From NCBI GenBank assembly GCA_937923945.1, contig CALDWC010000118.1, positions 1 through 33,409 of the forward strand: a stretch of 33,409 nt of DNA. The letters run 5' to 3'. The stretch's first letter is position 1; the number at the start of each line of letters is the position of its first letter. The notes beneath the pieces are model-generated. The model did no database searches. It was not told the origin of the DNA and saw only the letters and a list, made by a program, of their open reading frames with translations. Positions 1 to 8,574 of the stretch are shown here, piece by piece. The translations under genes and the position numbers were made by a program. The stretch comes from an uncultured Treponema sp. (GTDB taxonomy: Bacteria; Spirochaetota; Spirochaetia; Treponematales; Treponemataceae).

Positions 1-22
1 CAGCGATATCCGCTTTTTCCCC

Positions 23-51
23 TTGTAAAAATTCACCGTTCGGACTAAAAT
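23..51 (+). promoter_or_regulatory. predicted sigma70-type promoter of pta
   Basis: A -35 box TTGTAA (23-28) and a -10 box TAAAAT (46-51) are separated by exactly 17 bp. The expected transcription start is near 58. This leaves a leader of about 22 nt that contains the GGAGG ribosome-binding site at 71-75. Confidence 0.5.
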
Positions 52-79
52 AGAAGCGATTATAAATAGTGGAGGCAGT

Positions 80-1087
80 ATGTCTTTTAGTGATAAGATG
101 AAAGCCAAGGCGAAAAGTCTTGGGAATGTGTTGGTTTTGCCTGAAGGTGAAGAAGTGCGGACGGTTTCCGCCGCGGCAAAAATTTTAAATGAAAAGATTG
201 CATCGAAAGTATATCTTTTAGGCGAAAAGTCAAAAATTGAAGCGGCCGCAAAAGAAGCCGGCGTATCGCTTGCCGGGTTGGATTTACTCGACCCTGCAAA
301 ATCGGATTTACTTGAAGGATTTGCACATGCCTATTACGAAAAGCGAAAAGCAAAAGGAATGTGGGAAGAGCAAGCGAAAACCGATATGCTGAAATCCCTC
401 AACTTCGGAGCGATGATGCTCGCTCAGGGAAAAGTTGACGCGATGGTTGCAGGCGCTTTGAATACAACAGCGGATGTTCTGCGTGCCGGTTTAAAAATCG
501 TCGGTACAAAAGCGGGAGTAAAAACCGCATCATCGTGCTTTTTGATGGAAACCCCATCGCACGAATACGGTAAAGACGGCGTGTTTATTTTTTCGGACTG
601 CTCCGTTATTCCGACGCCGTCGGCAGAGCAGCTTGCCGATATTACCTTTCAAGCCGCCGAAAGTTTCCGTACGTTCGTAGATGCGGAACCGGTTGTCGCA
701 ATACTTTCCTATTCGTCAAAAGGCTCCGGCGGCGACAAGGACGAAAATATTTTACGCGTTCGGGAAGCAACCAAAATGGTTATCGACCGCAAACCTGATT
801 TTGCATTTGACGGAGAACTTCAAACCGACGCGGCGATTGTTCCGACCGTTATGCAAAAAAAAGCGCCGAACTCGCCGGTAAAGGGTCAGGCAAACACGCT
901 GATATTTCCCGATCTCGGTTCCGGCAATATCGCGTATAAGCTCGTTCAACGGCTTGCAAAATCCGAAGCCTACGGACCGTTTTTACAAGGCTTTGCGAAA
1001 CCGCTTTCAGACCTTTCACGCGGTTGCTCGGTAGACGATATTGTTACCACGGCAGCGGTAACTTTGGTTCAAGCCGGCAAAAAATAA
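80..1087 (+). CDS. pta: phosphate acetyltransferase
   Basis: Phosphotransacetylase converts acetyl-CoA and phosphate to acetyl-phosphate and CoA in the cytoplasm. With acetate kinase it gives substrate-level ATP from acetyl-CoA in fermenting spirochaetes. The 335-aa length is that of the short, single-domain Pta class without the N-terminal DRTGG/BioD-like extension. Family segments are visible: LPEGEEVRT near the N-terminus, GALNTTADVLRAGLKIVG in the first half, FSDCSVIPTPSAEQLADI in the middle, LSYSSKGSG, and IFPDLGSGNIAYKLVQRL near the C-terminus. The start is fixed by GGAGG 5 nt upstream of the ATG. A terminator follows at 1104-1141, so the gene is probably monocistronic. No ackA is present in the window. 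Confidence 0.95.
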   Translation: MSFSDKMKAKAKSLGNVLVLPEGEEVRTVSAAAKILNEKIASKVYLLGEKSKIEAAAKEAGVSLAGLDLLDPAKSDLLEGFAHAYYEKRKAKGMWEEQAKTDMLKSLNFGAMMLAQGKVDAMVAGALNTTADVLRAGLKIVGTKAGVKTASSCFLMETPSHEYGKDGVFIFSDCSVIPTPSAEQLADITFQAAESFRTFVDAEPVVAILSYSSKGSGGDKDENILRVREATKMVIDRKPDFAFDGELQTDAAIVPTVMQKKAPNSPVKGQANTLIFPDLGSGNIAYKLVQRLAKSEAYGPFLQGFAKPLSDLSRGCSVDDIVTTAAVTLVQAGKK

Positions 1088-1103
1088 ACGTCACAGCACT
1101 TGC

Positions 1104-1141
1104 AGTAAAAAGTCTTTGAGGTTTCTCAAAGGCTTTTTACT
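1104..1141 (+). terminator. intrinsic terminator-like hairpin after pta
   Basis: The arms at 1104-1120 and 1125-1141 pair over 17 bp with one G.U wobble around a GTTT loop. The hairpin begins 17 nt after the pta stop. The 3' arm contains a run of five T (CTTTTTACT), so the stem is partly formed by the A and T runs. This is typical of a bidirectional-looking intrinsic terminator. Confidence 0.7.
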
Positions 1142-1209
1142 CTGTTACATAGGATTAATACACTTAAAAATATACATACAATAGCGAAAAAGAACACAAG
1201 GATTCAAAT

Positions 1210-2502
1210 ATGAATAAAAAACGGATAGCAGTTGTCGGAATAATTGCTGCGGCTACAGTACTCATTTTCGCAGCGATTCTATTTTCAACGAATAAAAAAA
1301 TTACCGTTGCGGTATACGGTCTTTCGGAAACGGAAACTTTAGCGATAAAAGATCTATGCTCAAGTCAACTGACAGATAGCTATAAACTTGAATGCATTGT
1401 TTTGAACAGCGAAAAAAAACTATACAATCAAATCCATGCAAATAAAAACATTGATATTGTTTTTACGGAAAACGGTCTCGCACTGGAACGGGCGAAACCG
1501 CTTTTTAAAAAATTCGATGGAGCGCTTTTTCAAAAACTGCCGTCTGTTTTTTCCAATTCCGGTCCGTGGGTAAATACCGTCCGTTATGGCAAAACTGCCG
1601 TCGGGGATCATACAACGACAAGCAATAATGAAGATAACGCAGCAGAGATAAAACTTTCCGATGTTGCCTTTTACGCCTATCCGCTCACCGTTAATGCAGC
1701 TGAACTTGCAGTGAAAAAAACGGCATTTCCAAATGCGGAACGCACCTATTATACGGACAGTGCCGAAATTGAAACTATGCTGAAAACGACAAAAGAAAAA
1801 TTCTCCTACCCTCTTACGCTCTCGGGTGCGGATAACGAGATTCTCGCGTTTTTACTTTCCGTACTTTTAACCGAGCATACCGTTGATTATGCAAGCGACA
1901 CTTTTTCTGCACTGCAAAAAGAAATTGATTTTCATAAGCATTTGCCGGACGAATTAAGACAGATACTGCAAATCCTAGTCACATGGAAAAAGGCGGGCTT
2001 TTTGCACAATCAGTGGTATGATTTAGTTGATACGGACGTACAAACTTTTTTGGAGTTTGATCAATCGGCGTCCGCATTACTGACAACCGAAAAACACATA
2101 CAATTGGATCGCAACTTTATGGAAAACTATGTGCAAAAAAGCGTCCTTTTAACGAATTCCCTCGCAAAGGCAAATATTCCGGCTCGCATGATTTCCGTTT
2201 CGCAGGTAGAAAAAAAACAGGATAAAAAAAAGGCGGCATTGTCGAATACTCTGGTTTCGTTTTTTCAAACGATTGAAGCCCAAAAAAAGTTGGTGCAACG
2301 TCTCCACGTTTCCGCAGTTGAATACGAGGCAAATACCGTTTCGGTTACTTCAACGATCGCCGGTTGGGTATATGCCGCAAACTCGGTGATTCCGACCATT
2401 GATAAAATTCTTTTTGAAACGGTGGCTGACCGGGAAAAATTTTTTGCCGAAGTCCGTGCGTATATCGCAGCAGACGGAATCGGCTACGATACGGAACGGT
2501 AA
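1210..2502 (+). CDS. membrane-anchored periplasmic protein of unknown function, solute-binding-protein-like
   Basis: I do not recognise the family with confidence. The 430-aa product begins with a short basic stretch and one hydrophobic segment (about residues 5-26), so it is probably an uncleaved signal anchor with the rest in the periplasm. There is no lipobox cysteine. After the anchor comes KITVAVYGLSETETLAIKDL, then DIVFTENGLALERAKPLF. A strand-helix opening followed by a short acidic/Phe-rich linker recalls the first lobe of extracellular solute-binding proteins, but this is inference from appearance only. A weak AAGGA lies upstream of the ATG. The gene converges with the glycosyltransferase gene at 2528, and a shared hairpin lies at 2514-2541. 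No transport permease is nearby, so a transporter role is not supported by context. Confidence 0.6.
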   Translation: MNKKRIAVVGIIAAATVLIFAAILFSTNKKITVAVYGLSETETLAIKDLCSSQLTDSYKLECIVLNSEKKLYNQIHANKNIDIVFTENGLALERAKPLFKKFDGALFQKLPSVFSNSGPWVNTVRYGKTAVGDHTTTSNNEDNAAEIKLSDVAFYAYPLTVNAAELAVKKTAFPNAERTYYTDSAEIETMLKTTKEKFSYPLTLSGADNEILAFLLSVLLTEHTVDYASDTFSALQKEIDFHKHLPDELRQILQILVTWKKAGFLHNQWYDLVDTDVQTFLEFDQSASALLTTEKHIQLDRNFMENYVQKSVLLTNSLAKANIPARMISVSQVEKKQDKKKAALSNTLVSFFQTIEAQKKLVQRLHVSAVEYEANTVSVTSTIAGWVYAANSVIPTIDKILFETVADREKFFAEVRAYIAADGIGYDTER

Positions 2503-2513
2503 AACGATATCGC

Positions 2514-2541
2514 AGAAAAACGAAAAGCTATCCGTTTTTGT
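2514..2541. terminator. bidirectional terminator-like hairpin between convergent genes
   Basis: AAAAACG (2516-2522) and CGTTTTT (2533-2539) form an A/T-flanked stem. It can serve as a terminator in either direction between the + gene ending at 2502 and the - gene ending at 2528. It overlaps the stop codon of the minus-strand gene. Confidence 0.5.
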
Positions 2542-3271
2542 AAAACAGCCGATGCCATAACACTAAAAGTTTAAACCGCAAAAAACGGAAAAAATTAAAG
2601 ATGCGGAACGGATTTTTCAAAACTTTGCCGACGTACTCAAATCCGCGGTTAAATGTTTTTTCCGACACGGCATGTTTGGTTTTTGCAAAAATATCCAAAA
2701 TATCTTTGTCGTACACAAAAAGCCCCGAATAAAAATGACCGCGATTTTTGTTAATCCAGTGAGAACCGCCTTTAACGCCGTTTGAAACGAGCGTCAGTTC
2801 CGGTTCTGCTTTTGCGATTGCCGTGACAATATCCCGTTCCAACATTTTCGGATAATATCCGTTAAATCGCCCCACCACTTTGAGCGACGGAAAGGTGCTT
2901 CGCACATTCCGCTCGGCAATCGCGAGCGTTTCTTTGGTGCCGCCCAACAAATATACCGACATAAAGTGCGATTCCAAAACATTCATAAAATCAATTATAA
3001 CGTCAAAAGGGCGGCGGCGTACCGGAACGGGAAGTTTTAAAAACTTTGCCGCAGAAATTAAACTCTTTGAAACGGGCAGCACGAGGGCGGCGTTCAGTAC
3101 GAGCGTGCGAAAATCATTGCTGCGGCGGGCTTTTAAAAAAGCCCACAAGTCCAAAAACACGACTTGCTGAACACCTTCTTTTTTCAAAAGCGATGTTACC
3201 GTTTCGTCAATATCTTCTTCCCGCAAAATATCAAGCGGTACTCCAAGTAACTGTATTCGTTCAAGACTCAT
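2528..3271 (-). CDS. WecG/TagA/CpsF family glycosyltransferase (GT26)
   Basis: GT26 enzymes transfer a sugar (ManNAcA, ManNAc or glucose in known members) from a nucleotide donor to a lipid-linked acceptor at the inner face of the cytoplasmic membrane. The 247-aa length matches the family. Diagnostic segments are LLGVPLDILREEDI at the N-terminus, the ALVLPVSKSL stretch, and the core VYLLGGTKETLAIAERNVRSTFPSLKVVGRFNGYYP, with SNGVKGGSHWINKN further on. The basic, aromatic C-terminus (FRIFNFFRFLRFKLLVLWHRLF) fits peripheral membrane attachment. The start overlaps the rsmE stop by 11 nt and has AAGGAGC inside the end of rsmE, so it is translationally linked to rsmE. The sugar substrate cannot be told from sequence. 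No other polysaccharide genes are adjacent. Confidence 0.88.
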   Translation of the reverse strand: MSLERIQLLGVPLDILREEDIDETVTSLLKKEGVQQVVFLDLWAFLKARRSNDFRTLVLNAALVLPVSKSLISAAKFLKLPVPVRRRPFDVIIDFMNVLESHFMSVYLLGGTKETLAIAERNVRSTFPSLKVVGRFNGYYPKMLERDIVTAIAKAEPELTLVSNGVKGGSHWINKNRGHFYSGLFVYDKDILDIFAKTKHAVSEKTFNRGFEYVGKVLKNPFRIFNFFRFLRFKLLVLWHRLFYKNG

Positions 3272-4187
3272 TATCGCTCCTTATCATTGTTCCGATGGTA
3301 CTCGTTTGTGCCGCATGCAGTTCCCGCTCCAGAGACTGCACCGCCGCTAAAGCGTATAAACTGGCAGTTTCCGCCCGTAAAATATTCGTTTGAAAATGGC
3401 AGGGAACAAAGCCGTTCGCATCCAGCAAAGCGTATTCCGCATCAGAAATACCGCCTTCGCAACCGATTGCTATAATTGCAGCATCGTACGGCTCTTTTAA
3501 AATCGGCAATAAACCGGAAGTATTTACGGCTTTTTCGGTACAAACTATTTTTACGATATGCAACGCTTCCGCATCCGTATACAGCCCGGAAGAACTTTTT
3601 TCGTAGCACTGTGTTTCTTTTATTGCCGTCGAAATAATATCGGGCAGCAGGGCGAGTGCATTCTGCAACGAATATGCGGGCAGCACTTCGGTCAAAACCG
3701 GAGAGTCGGACTGCTGACGGGCTTCTTTTACAATACGCTCATAGCGGGACGCCTTGCCCTCGTGCTGCTTTTGTACGACGGAAAATTCACCGAAAACCGG
3801 TAACACAAACCGTACTCCGACTTCCGTTGCTTGCCGGACAACCAAATCCATCTTGGCGGTTTTGAGCATCCACTGGAGGAGAATCAGGGGCGGAGAAAGC
3901 AAAAAGCTTTCGGGTTTACTGTTCACCGCATGCTGAAAAAGGCGCATCCCCCCCTGTTTATCACTTTTGGCAGAATCCGCTTTTGCCGCTTCGGTGAACC
4001 GGATTATATTGTTAGCAAAATCGATTTCCGTAACCGTGTAAGGAATTTTGTCGCCGTTCGAAAACGCTAATTCTACCGTGTCGCCTTTGCGGTGCCGGCG
4101 GACGCGAATCAGATAATGGAACGCCCGCCCCGAAAGTTCAACGGCGGGCTGCGGCGCGGGATAGCCATCAACAATAAATTGCTTCAT
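3261..4187 (-). CDS. rsmE: 16S rRNA (uracil-1498-N3) methyltransferase RsmE
   Basis: A SPOUT-fold methyltransferase that methylates U1498 of 16S rRNA using S-adenosylmethionine. The N-terminal part (about 1-75) has the PUA-like start MKQFIVDG.P with HYLIRVRRHRKGDTVEL. The catalytic knot is near the C-terminus: IIAIGCEGGISDAEYALLDANGF, then LRAETASLYALAAVQSL. The usual family motif is IGPEGG, here IGCEGG, and the ILR.ETA segment is intact. At 308 aa it is somewhat longer than typical (about 240-250 aa), with the extra length in the middle. It lies 21 nt downstream of the S41 protease gene and overlaps the glycosyltransferase gene, so the three appear to form one transcription unit. Confidence 0.9.
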   Translation of the reverse strand: MKQFIVDGYPAPQPAVELSGRAFHYLIRVRRHRKGDTVELAFSNGDKIPYTVTEIDFANNIIRFTEAAKADSAKSDKQGGMRLFQHAVNSKPESFLLSPPLILLQWMLKTAKMDLVVRQATEVGVRFVLPVFGEFSVVQKQHEGKASRYERIVKEARQQSDSPVLTEVLPAYSLQNALALLPDIISTAIKETQCYEKSSSGLYTDAEALHIVKIVCTEKAVNTSGLLPILKEPYDAAIIAIGCEGGISDAEYALLDANGFVPCHFQTNILRAETASLYALAAVQSLERELHAAQTSTIGTMIRSDNES

Positions 4188-4208
4188 TCGGTTGTACTGC
4201 CTACGCGG

Positions 4209-5744
4209 CTATTTTTTTGCCTTGGTGTTTTGCGCTTCGCGCAATTTTTGCAATTCAGCAACGTTTTTTGTCTTTGCGGCAAGCGCGTTTACGTTTTCCG
4301 TTCGTAAAAGTTCAACCGCTTTTTTGAGCTGCGGATCAAATTCCGTATTGAGGTTGACGCCGCTGTGATAGCTGTTAACCCGACTGTTCACCGCAAGCTC
4401 CAAAATTTCAAGGCGGAGTTTATAATCCGCTTGGAGCGTTTTCGCGAACGCTTTAATGTCCGCACTCGAAATATTTTCTTTCGATTTCGCGAAATTATCC
4501 AGCCGCGTTTGTCCCTTGTCGTATAGGCGGGCAAACTCATCCGCTTCGCTTTCCAACACTTCGGGAAAGGTTACTTCGTAGTCGGCTGGAATGCCCAACT
4601 TGTGGATATTCGCACCGCTCGGTGTATAGTAACGGGCGGTTGTAAATTTGAAGCCTTCCGTTTCGCTCAAATCCCAAATCATTTGGACAACGCCTTTGCC
4701 GTACGAGTTTGTACCGACGAGCAGCGTCCGTTTGTTATCTTTCAATGCACCCGCAAGGATTTCCGATGCGCTGGCTGAACCTGCATTGATGAGGGTAACT
4801 ACCGGAATTGATGCCGGTACATGAAAGGTGGTACGGTTTACTTTAAAAGTTATTTCCGAATCTTTCATGCGTCCGTCCGTTGAAACGATAGTGCCTTCTT
4901 CAAGGAAAAAGCTCGCCACGTCATTTGCTGCCGACAAAAGCCCACCGCCATTATTGCGCAAATCGAAGATAAGTTTTTTGCAACCTTGTTTTTCCAACGC
5001 ATGATATGCTTCTCGAATTTTCGGCGCGGAGTTCGGATTAAATTCTAAAAGCTGGATATAACCGATTTGGGTATCGAACATTGCGTATTTAACCGTCGGC
5101 ACTTCGATTTTTGCCCGTGTCAACGTGAGATTAAACGTGATATTTTTTCCGCGCAAAACTTTGATTGAAACTTTCGTGCCGACTTTACCGCGCAAATTGT
5201 GCAACACTTCGTCCATCGTGATGTCCGCAGTCTGCGTACCTTCAATTTCGATAATATAATCGCCTGTCTGCAGTCCCGCTTTTGCACCGGGCGTACCGTC
5301 AATGACACTCATCACTTCAACGTATGCCGGTTTTTCTTCGGTTGATTTCACCGGTTTTGTAATCGTAACACCAACGCCGCCGAACGAACCGGTGGTGGTA
5401 TCCTGTAAATCAATACCCAACTGCGAGGTTTGTTCAAAATATTCACTGTACGGATCATCGAGCGTGTTGAACATTCCCTCCATTGCACCTTTGTATAAAA
5501 GGTTCGGATCGAGTTCGTCAACATAATCTTCGAGCAGCAATCGGTACACCCATTCGAGCTTTTTTATATTTTCATCAACTTGTTGATTTACCGAAGCGGA
5601 AGACGCTGAACCATCGGCGGAATCATTCGCTGTAGAAACTTCAGCTGCGGGCTTATCCTGCTGCGTAAAAAGTTCAAAAATCCCTGAAGCCGATATATTG
5701 GTTGAGATGATGCTCACCAATAAAAGAAAAATACATTTTTTCAT
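4209..5744 (-). CDS. ctpA: S41 family C-terminal processing peptidase (CtpA/Prc-like)
   Basis: A periplasmic serine protease that cleaves near the C-termini of envelope proteins. The product begins MKKCIFLLLVSIISTNISASG, a signal peptide. A PDZ domain lies at about residues 122-202 (GVGVTI, then GLQTGDYIIEIEGTQTADITMDE). The S41 catalytic core follows: DLRNNGGGLL, then NAGSASASEILAGAL and SYGKGVVQ. By alignment with E. coli Prc, the Ser/Lys dyad is Ser325 and Lys350 in this numbering. I chose the ATG at 5744 rather than the upstream GTG at 5753, because an AGGTG ribosome-binding site (5751-5755) sits 6 nt before the ATG and overlaps the GTG. The Ser/Ala-rich linker before the domains is low complexity. 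It heads an apparent operon with rsmE and the GT26 gene. Confidence 0.93.
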   Translation of the reverse strand: MKKCIFLLLVSIISTNISASGIFELFTQQDKPAAEVSTANDSADGSASSASVNQQVDENIKKLEWVYRLLLEDYVDELDPNLLYKGAMEGMFNTLDDPYSEYFEQTSQLGIDLQDTTTGSFGGVGVTITKPVKSTEEKPAYVEVMSVIDGTPGAKAGLQTGDYIIEIEGTQTADITMDEVLHNLRGKVGTKVSIKVLRGKNITFNLTLTRAKIEVPTVKYAMFDTQIGYIQLLEFNPNSAPKIREAYHALEKQGCKKLIFDLRNNGGGLLSAANDVASFFLEEGTIVSTDGRMKDSEITFKVNRTTFHVPASIPVVTLINAGSASASEILAGALKDNKRTLLVGTNSYGKGVVQMIWDLSETEGFKFTTARYYTPSGANIHKLGIPADYEVTFPEVLESEADEFARLYDKGQTRLDNFAKSKENISSADIKAFAKTLQADYKLRLEILELAVNSRVNSYHSGVNLNTEFDPQLKKAVELLRTENVNALAAKTKNVAELQKLREAQNTKAKK

Positions 5745-5866
5745 CACAATCACCTAAAAAAATCGGATTACCAAAAACCGAAAAGTATATTGGACGATTA
5801 TAATAGGAATGCAGGAAAAAAACAAGGGCGCGTTTTTTTTAACGTTCGATTTTTCACCGTACGCTC

Positions 5867-5895
5867 TTTTCAAAAAAGGTAAAAACGGATAATAT
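5867..5895 (+). promoter_or_regulatory. predicted leaderless promoter of the ttcA-like gene
   Basis: TTTTCA (5867-5872), a 17-bp spacer and TAATAT (5890-5895), with only 6 nt between the -10 box and the ATG at 5902. Transcription would start at or next to the A of the start codon. There is no Shine-Dalgarno sequence in the last 20 nt before the ATG. Confidence 0.45.
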
Positions 5896-5901
5896 ACGCT
5901 C

Positions 5902-6609
5902 ATGGCAAATCCGAAATTGTTCCGCACAATTGACCGCGCGGTAAAAGATTACACAATGATTGAGACGGGAGACAAAATTTTACTGGCAGCTTCCGGCGGA
6001 AAAGATTCGACCGCCCTTGCGGACTACCTCGCATTCCGCAAAACACGCACCGACTTTTCCGTAACCGCCTTGCATATCAGTACGGAGCTGGAAAACGCTC
6101 CGCTCGCCGAACTGAAAAAGCTTTTTCATGATTGGAATATTGAGCTGGTGATAAAACGAATCGGCGTACTGGCGCGACTCAAGCCCGGACAAAAAATGAG
6201 CTGTTGGTGGTGTTCAACGCAGCGCCGGGTGGAGCTTTTGAATTTTGCGCTGGAACACGGATACAACAAAATTGCGTTCGGTCATCACTTGGACGATATT
6301 TTGGAAACGGCGCTGATGAATATTTTTACAAAAGAGAAACTGGTCGGAATGCCGCCGGTTTTACCTTTTGACAAATTTCCGATTACCGTTATTCGCCCGC
6401 TTGCGCTCGCCGACATTCCGATGATTAAAGCGCACGTCGAAAGCCGCGGCTATGCGTCCGCAACCTGCACCTGCGATTACCAAAGTAACTCACATCGCAA
6501 AGTTGCCCGCACGCGATTACAAAATCTCACCGGCGGCAGCTATGAATTAAAGCTCAAACTTTTTAATGCTTTAAAAAAAGAAAACATAGTGTTGGACTAT
6601 TTACACTAA
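5902..6609 (+). CDS. ttcA: TtcA-family tRNA 2-thiocytidine(32) synthetase-like ATPase
   Basis: A PP-loop ATPase that adenylates a tRNA cytidine before thiolation, usually C32, in the cytoplasm. The PP-loop SGGKDS is at residues 31-36. The pair C101-x-x-C104 (CWWC, followed by TQRR) and C189/C191 (ATCTCDY) match the cysteines that in TtcA hold a 4Fe-4S cluster and carry sulfur. GHHLDDILETALMNIF is the conserved helix of the family. At 235 aa it is shorter than E. coli TtcA (311 aa) and lacks most of the C-terminal extension, so a related PP-loop tRNA modification enzyme cannot be ruled out. It is transcribed divergently from the S41 protease gene. The ATG has no ribosome-binding site; see the leaderless promoter. 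Confidence 0.82.
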   Translation: MANPKLFRTIDRAVKDYTMIETGDKILLAASGGKDSTALADYLAFRKTRTDFSVTALHISTELENAPLAELKKLFHDWNIELVIKRIGVLARLKPGQKMSCWWCSTQRRVELLNFALEHGYNKIAFGHHLDDILETALMNIFTKEKLVGMPPVLPFDKFPITVIRPLALADIPMIKAHVESRGYASATCTCDYQSNSHRKVARTRLQNLTGGSYELKLKLFNALKKENIVLDYLH

Positions 6610-6631
6610 CTATAAAATGCAAAAACATACC

Positions 6632-6660
6632 TTGAATAAAAAACGTGTTTGCACTATCAT
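6632..6660 (+). promoter_or_regulatory. predicted promoter of the 6673 lipoprotein gene
   Basis: TTGAAT (6632-6637), a 17-bp spacer and TATCAT (6655-6660). The expected transcription start is around 6667. That leaves a leader of only about 6 nt before the ATG at 6673 and excludes the TTG at 6649 as a start. Confidence 0.5.
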
Positions 6661-6672
6661 AAAAAGATTTTT

Positions 6673-7926
6673 ATGAAAAGATTTTTGATTACATGTTACA
6701 GCCTTTGTATCGGTATGATTTTTATTTCCTGTACCGATAACAAAACTGAAAAAATATTAGAGCGGGAAGATTTGTTTTCCTTATCGTACGGAAACTTTGA
6801 AAATGAAATTAACCTTTCTCGTATGGAACAAAGTTCTTATTCGGCGGCAAACTTGTGTTTGAATAACGGAATTTTTTATCTTTCAAATACAGTCAGCAAA
6901 AAAATTCTCAAAACATCATTTTACGGGGATTTACTTTCCATTTACTATAATCCGCAAACTAATCCGAATCCTAACTTTTATGGGAAAGAATCACCGGAAG
7001 CGGAAAATACAACGCCGGAGAAAAAAACCGATAATCCCACTGAGCCCGAAACTGCACAAACAGTCGGTACGCGGACTGCAGTTACCTATCCTTTTAATAA
7101 TTGCACGTTTTTGCAAGTTACGAACCTTGAGCATCTCTACGTCGTTGACACGGTACCGACCGACCGTATCCAATTTGACAGTGTTGAAAACATCGCATTG
7201 ATGAACGTGATTTTGCATTTTGATGCGGCAGGCAATTTTGTCGACTACATCGGACAGGAAGGTCCGGGCGGTACTCCGTTTCCGAATATAGTGTCTCTTT
7301 CAACGAATGAGCAAAATGATATTATCGCAGTTTGTAAAACTCCGTCATCAACAAAAGTATTTTGGTTTACCGGAGAAGGCTTTTTAGTTTCAAAAATAAA
7401 TTTACAAAATAACGAGCTTCCGTTTCCTTATAACGCAAATGATAATTTTTTTGTCAACATCGATGCGGTATTTCCGAGTTACGAAAGTCCGCAAATATTT
7501 TTAAAATTGGATTATTATGTTGAAAAATTCGATGAAACGACCGGAGCGAACATCGGTGTAAATTATGATAAAAGTTCCGTGTATAAAGTTTCGCTCACCA
7601 AGGGTGAATTTGAGCACGTGCAGGATATTGAGGCTTTTATCGAACCGGCAACCGAAAAAACGGAAGCAGTAAAAAAAGTATATGTGCTGATGAATATATG
7701 CAAAAACGATCGAGCGTTTTTAATGACGCAGTCGGATACGACATACTCTATTAAGCTCCTCAATTTAAAAAGCGGTGAAGAGCAAACCTTTACCTTGGAG
7801 CGGGATAACGCAAATCTTTTATACAATACTTTTTGTGTGACAACCGACTGCATGCTCGCCGGTTTATTCGCAACGGAAGATAAGGCAACTATTTCCGTGT
7901 GGCATATTGAAAACTTTATCAACTGA
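6673..7926 (+). CDS. putative lipoprotein, beta-propeller-like, function unknown
   Basis: A 417-aa protein starting MKRFLITCYSLCIGMIFISC. It has a basic N-terminus, a hydrophobic stretch and a lipobox-like FISC with Cys20, so lipidation is likely. The body has repeated segments of the kind found in NHL/six-bladed propellers: hydrophobic-aromatic strands separated by turns, for example HFDAAGNFVDYIGQEGPGGTPFPNIVSLSTNEQNDIIAV, where a strand carrying a GxFVxxIG-type motif is followed by a long loop. A low-complexity, Glu/Pro/Thr-rich insert lies at about residues 106-130. There is no catalytic motif and no function can be assigned. The ATG at 6673 was chosen over the TTG at 6649, because it gives the better signal peptide and fits the promoter. 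It is followed 14 nt later by the gene at 7941, probably an operon. Confidence 0.7.
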   Translation: MKRFLITCYSLCIGMIFISCTDNKTEKILEREDLFSLSYGNFENEINLSRMEQSSYSAANLCLNNGIFYLSNTVSKKILKTSFYGDLLSIYYNPQTNPNPNFYGKESPEAENTTPEKKTDNPTEPETAQTVGTRTAVTYPFNNCTFLQVTNLEHLYVVDTVPTDRIQFDSVENIALMNVILHFDAAGNFVDYIGQEGPGGTPFPNIVSLSTNEQNDIIAVCKTPSSTKVFWFTGEGFLVSKINLQNNELPFPYNANDNFFVNIDAVFPSYESPQIFLKLDYYVEKFDETTGANIGVNYDKSSVYKVSLTKGEFEHVQDIEAFIEPATEKTEAVKKVYVLMNICKNDRAFLMTQSDTTYSIKLLNLKSGEEQTFTLERDNANLLYNTFCVTTDCMLAGLFATEDKATISVWHIENFIN

Positions 7927-7940
7927 TCGAGGCGTTTACC

Positions 7941-8525
7941 ATGAATGATGATTTATTTGATTTTTCGCAAAAACATCCTGACCCGGAAACGGAAAAACCG
8001 AAATTGCGGTATAACCGCGAAGAGCGGCTTAAGCATGCACCGGAAAATGTAAAAAAACTGCATGCCGGTGAATACACAAAAAAAAGGGGTTTAATAAAGG
8101 CTCTTTTTGCAAGTCCGGGATCGAGCGGTTTAGCACTCATTATTGTTTTAATGCTCGCCTTTATCGCGATTTACAGCCGCTATACATCGATAAAAAACTA
8201 CAAGGATTTTTCCGCAGAACTTGCCTGTTCACGCGATGAAAAAAAATCTACAGCGCAAGACGGTAATGCTGCGCAAATTTTTGCATCCGTTACTATCACA
8301 CCGAAAACACAAAATTTTTCCGATGAAACGGTAACCGTGCTTTTTTTTGCAGTCGGTAAAAACGATATTGTACTTTCGCATACGCAAGTTGCGTCCGTTT
8401 ATCTTGCGGAACCGCTCACGCTCAGTTCAGTGCTTGAAATCACGGGAAACATTGCTGACGTAAAAAAAATAAAAGCACAAATACAGCTGGCGGAAAAGAT
8501 TATGATACTAGAAAAAAAATTGTAA
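7941..8525 (+). CDS. bitopic membrane protein of unknown function
   Basis: A 194-aa protein with a hydrophilic, strongly charged N-terminal region of about 60 residues (many Lys, Arg, Glu, Pro), one transmembrane helix at about residues 62-79 (SGLALIIVLMLAFIAIYS), and an extracytoplasmic domain of about 115 residues. That domain looks beta-rich (FASVTITPKTQNFSDETVTVLFFAVG) and ends in a helix. The positive-inside rule places the N-terminus in the cytoplasm. No family is recognised. It starts 14 nt after the lipoprotein gene with a GAGG upstream, and 49 nt before alr. Co-transcription with the lipoprotein suggests that the two act together in the envelope, but this is inference from spacing only. 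Confidence 0.65.
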   Translation: MNDDLFDFSQKHPDPETEKPKLRYNREERLKHAPENVKKLHAGEYTKKRGLIKALFASPGSSGLALIIVLMLAFIAIYSRYTSIKNYKDFSAELACSRDEKKSTAQDGNAAQIFASVTITPKTQNFSDETVTVLFFAVGKNDIVLSHTQVASVYLAEPLTLSSVLEITGNIADVKKIKAQIQLAEKIMILEKKL

Positions 8526-8574
8526 AACTTTTTGTTTTTATTTTATCAACTTTATAAACAGTATTGGAGAAAAA

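Noticed and set aside
1..79. Protein-like minus-strand frame (NRFYFSPNGEFLQGEKADIA) at the left edge
   Set aside because: There is no ATG, GTG or TTG start in frame within the window before it enters the pta antisense, and the pta promoter lies in the same bases. Too short to support.
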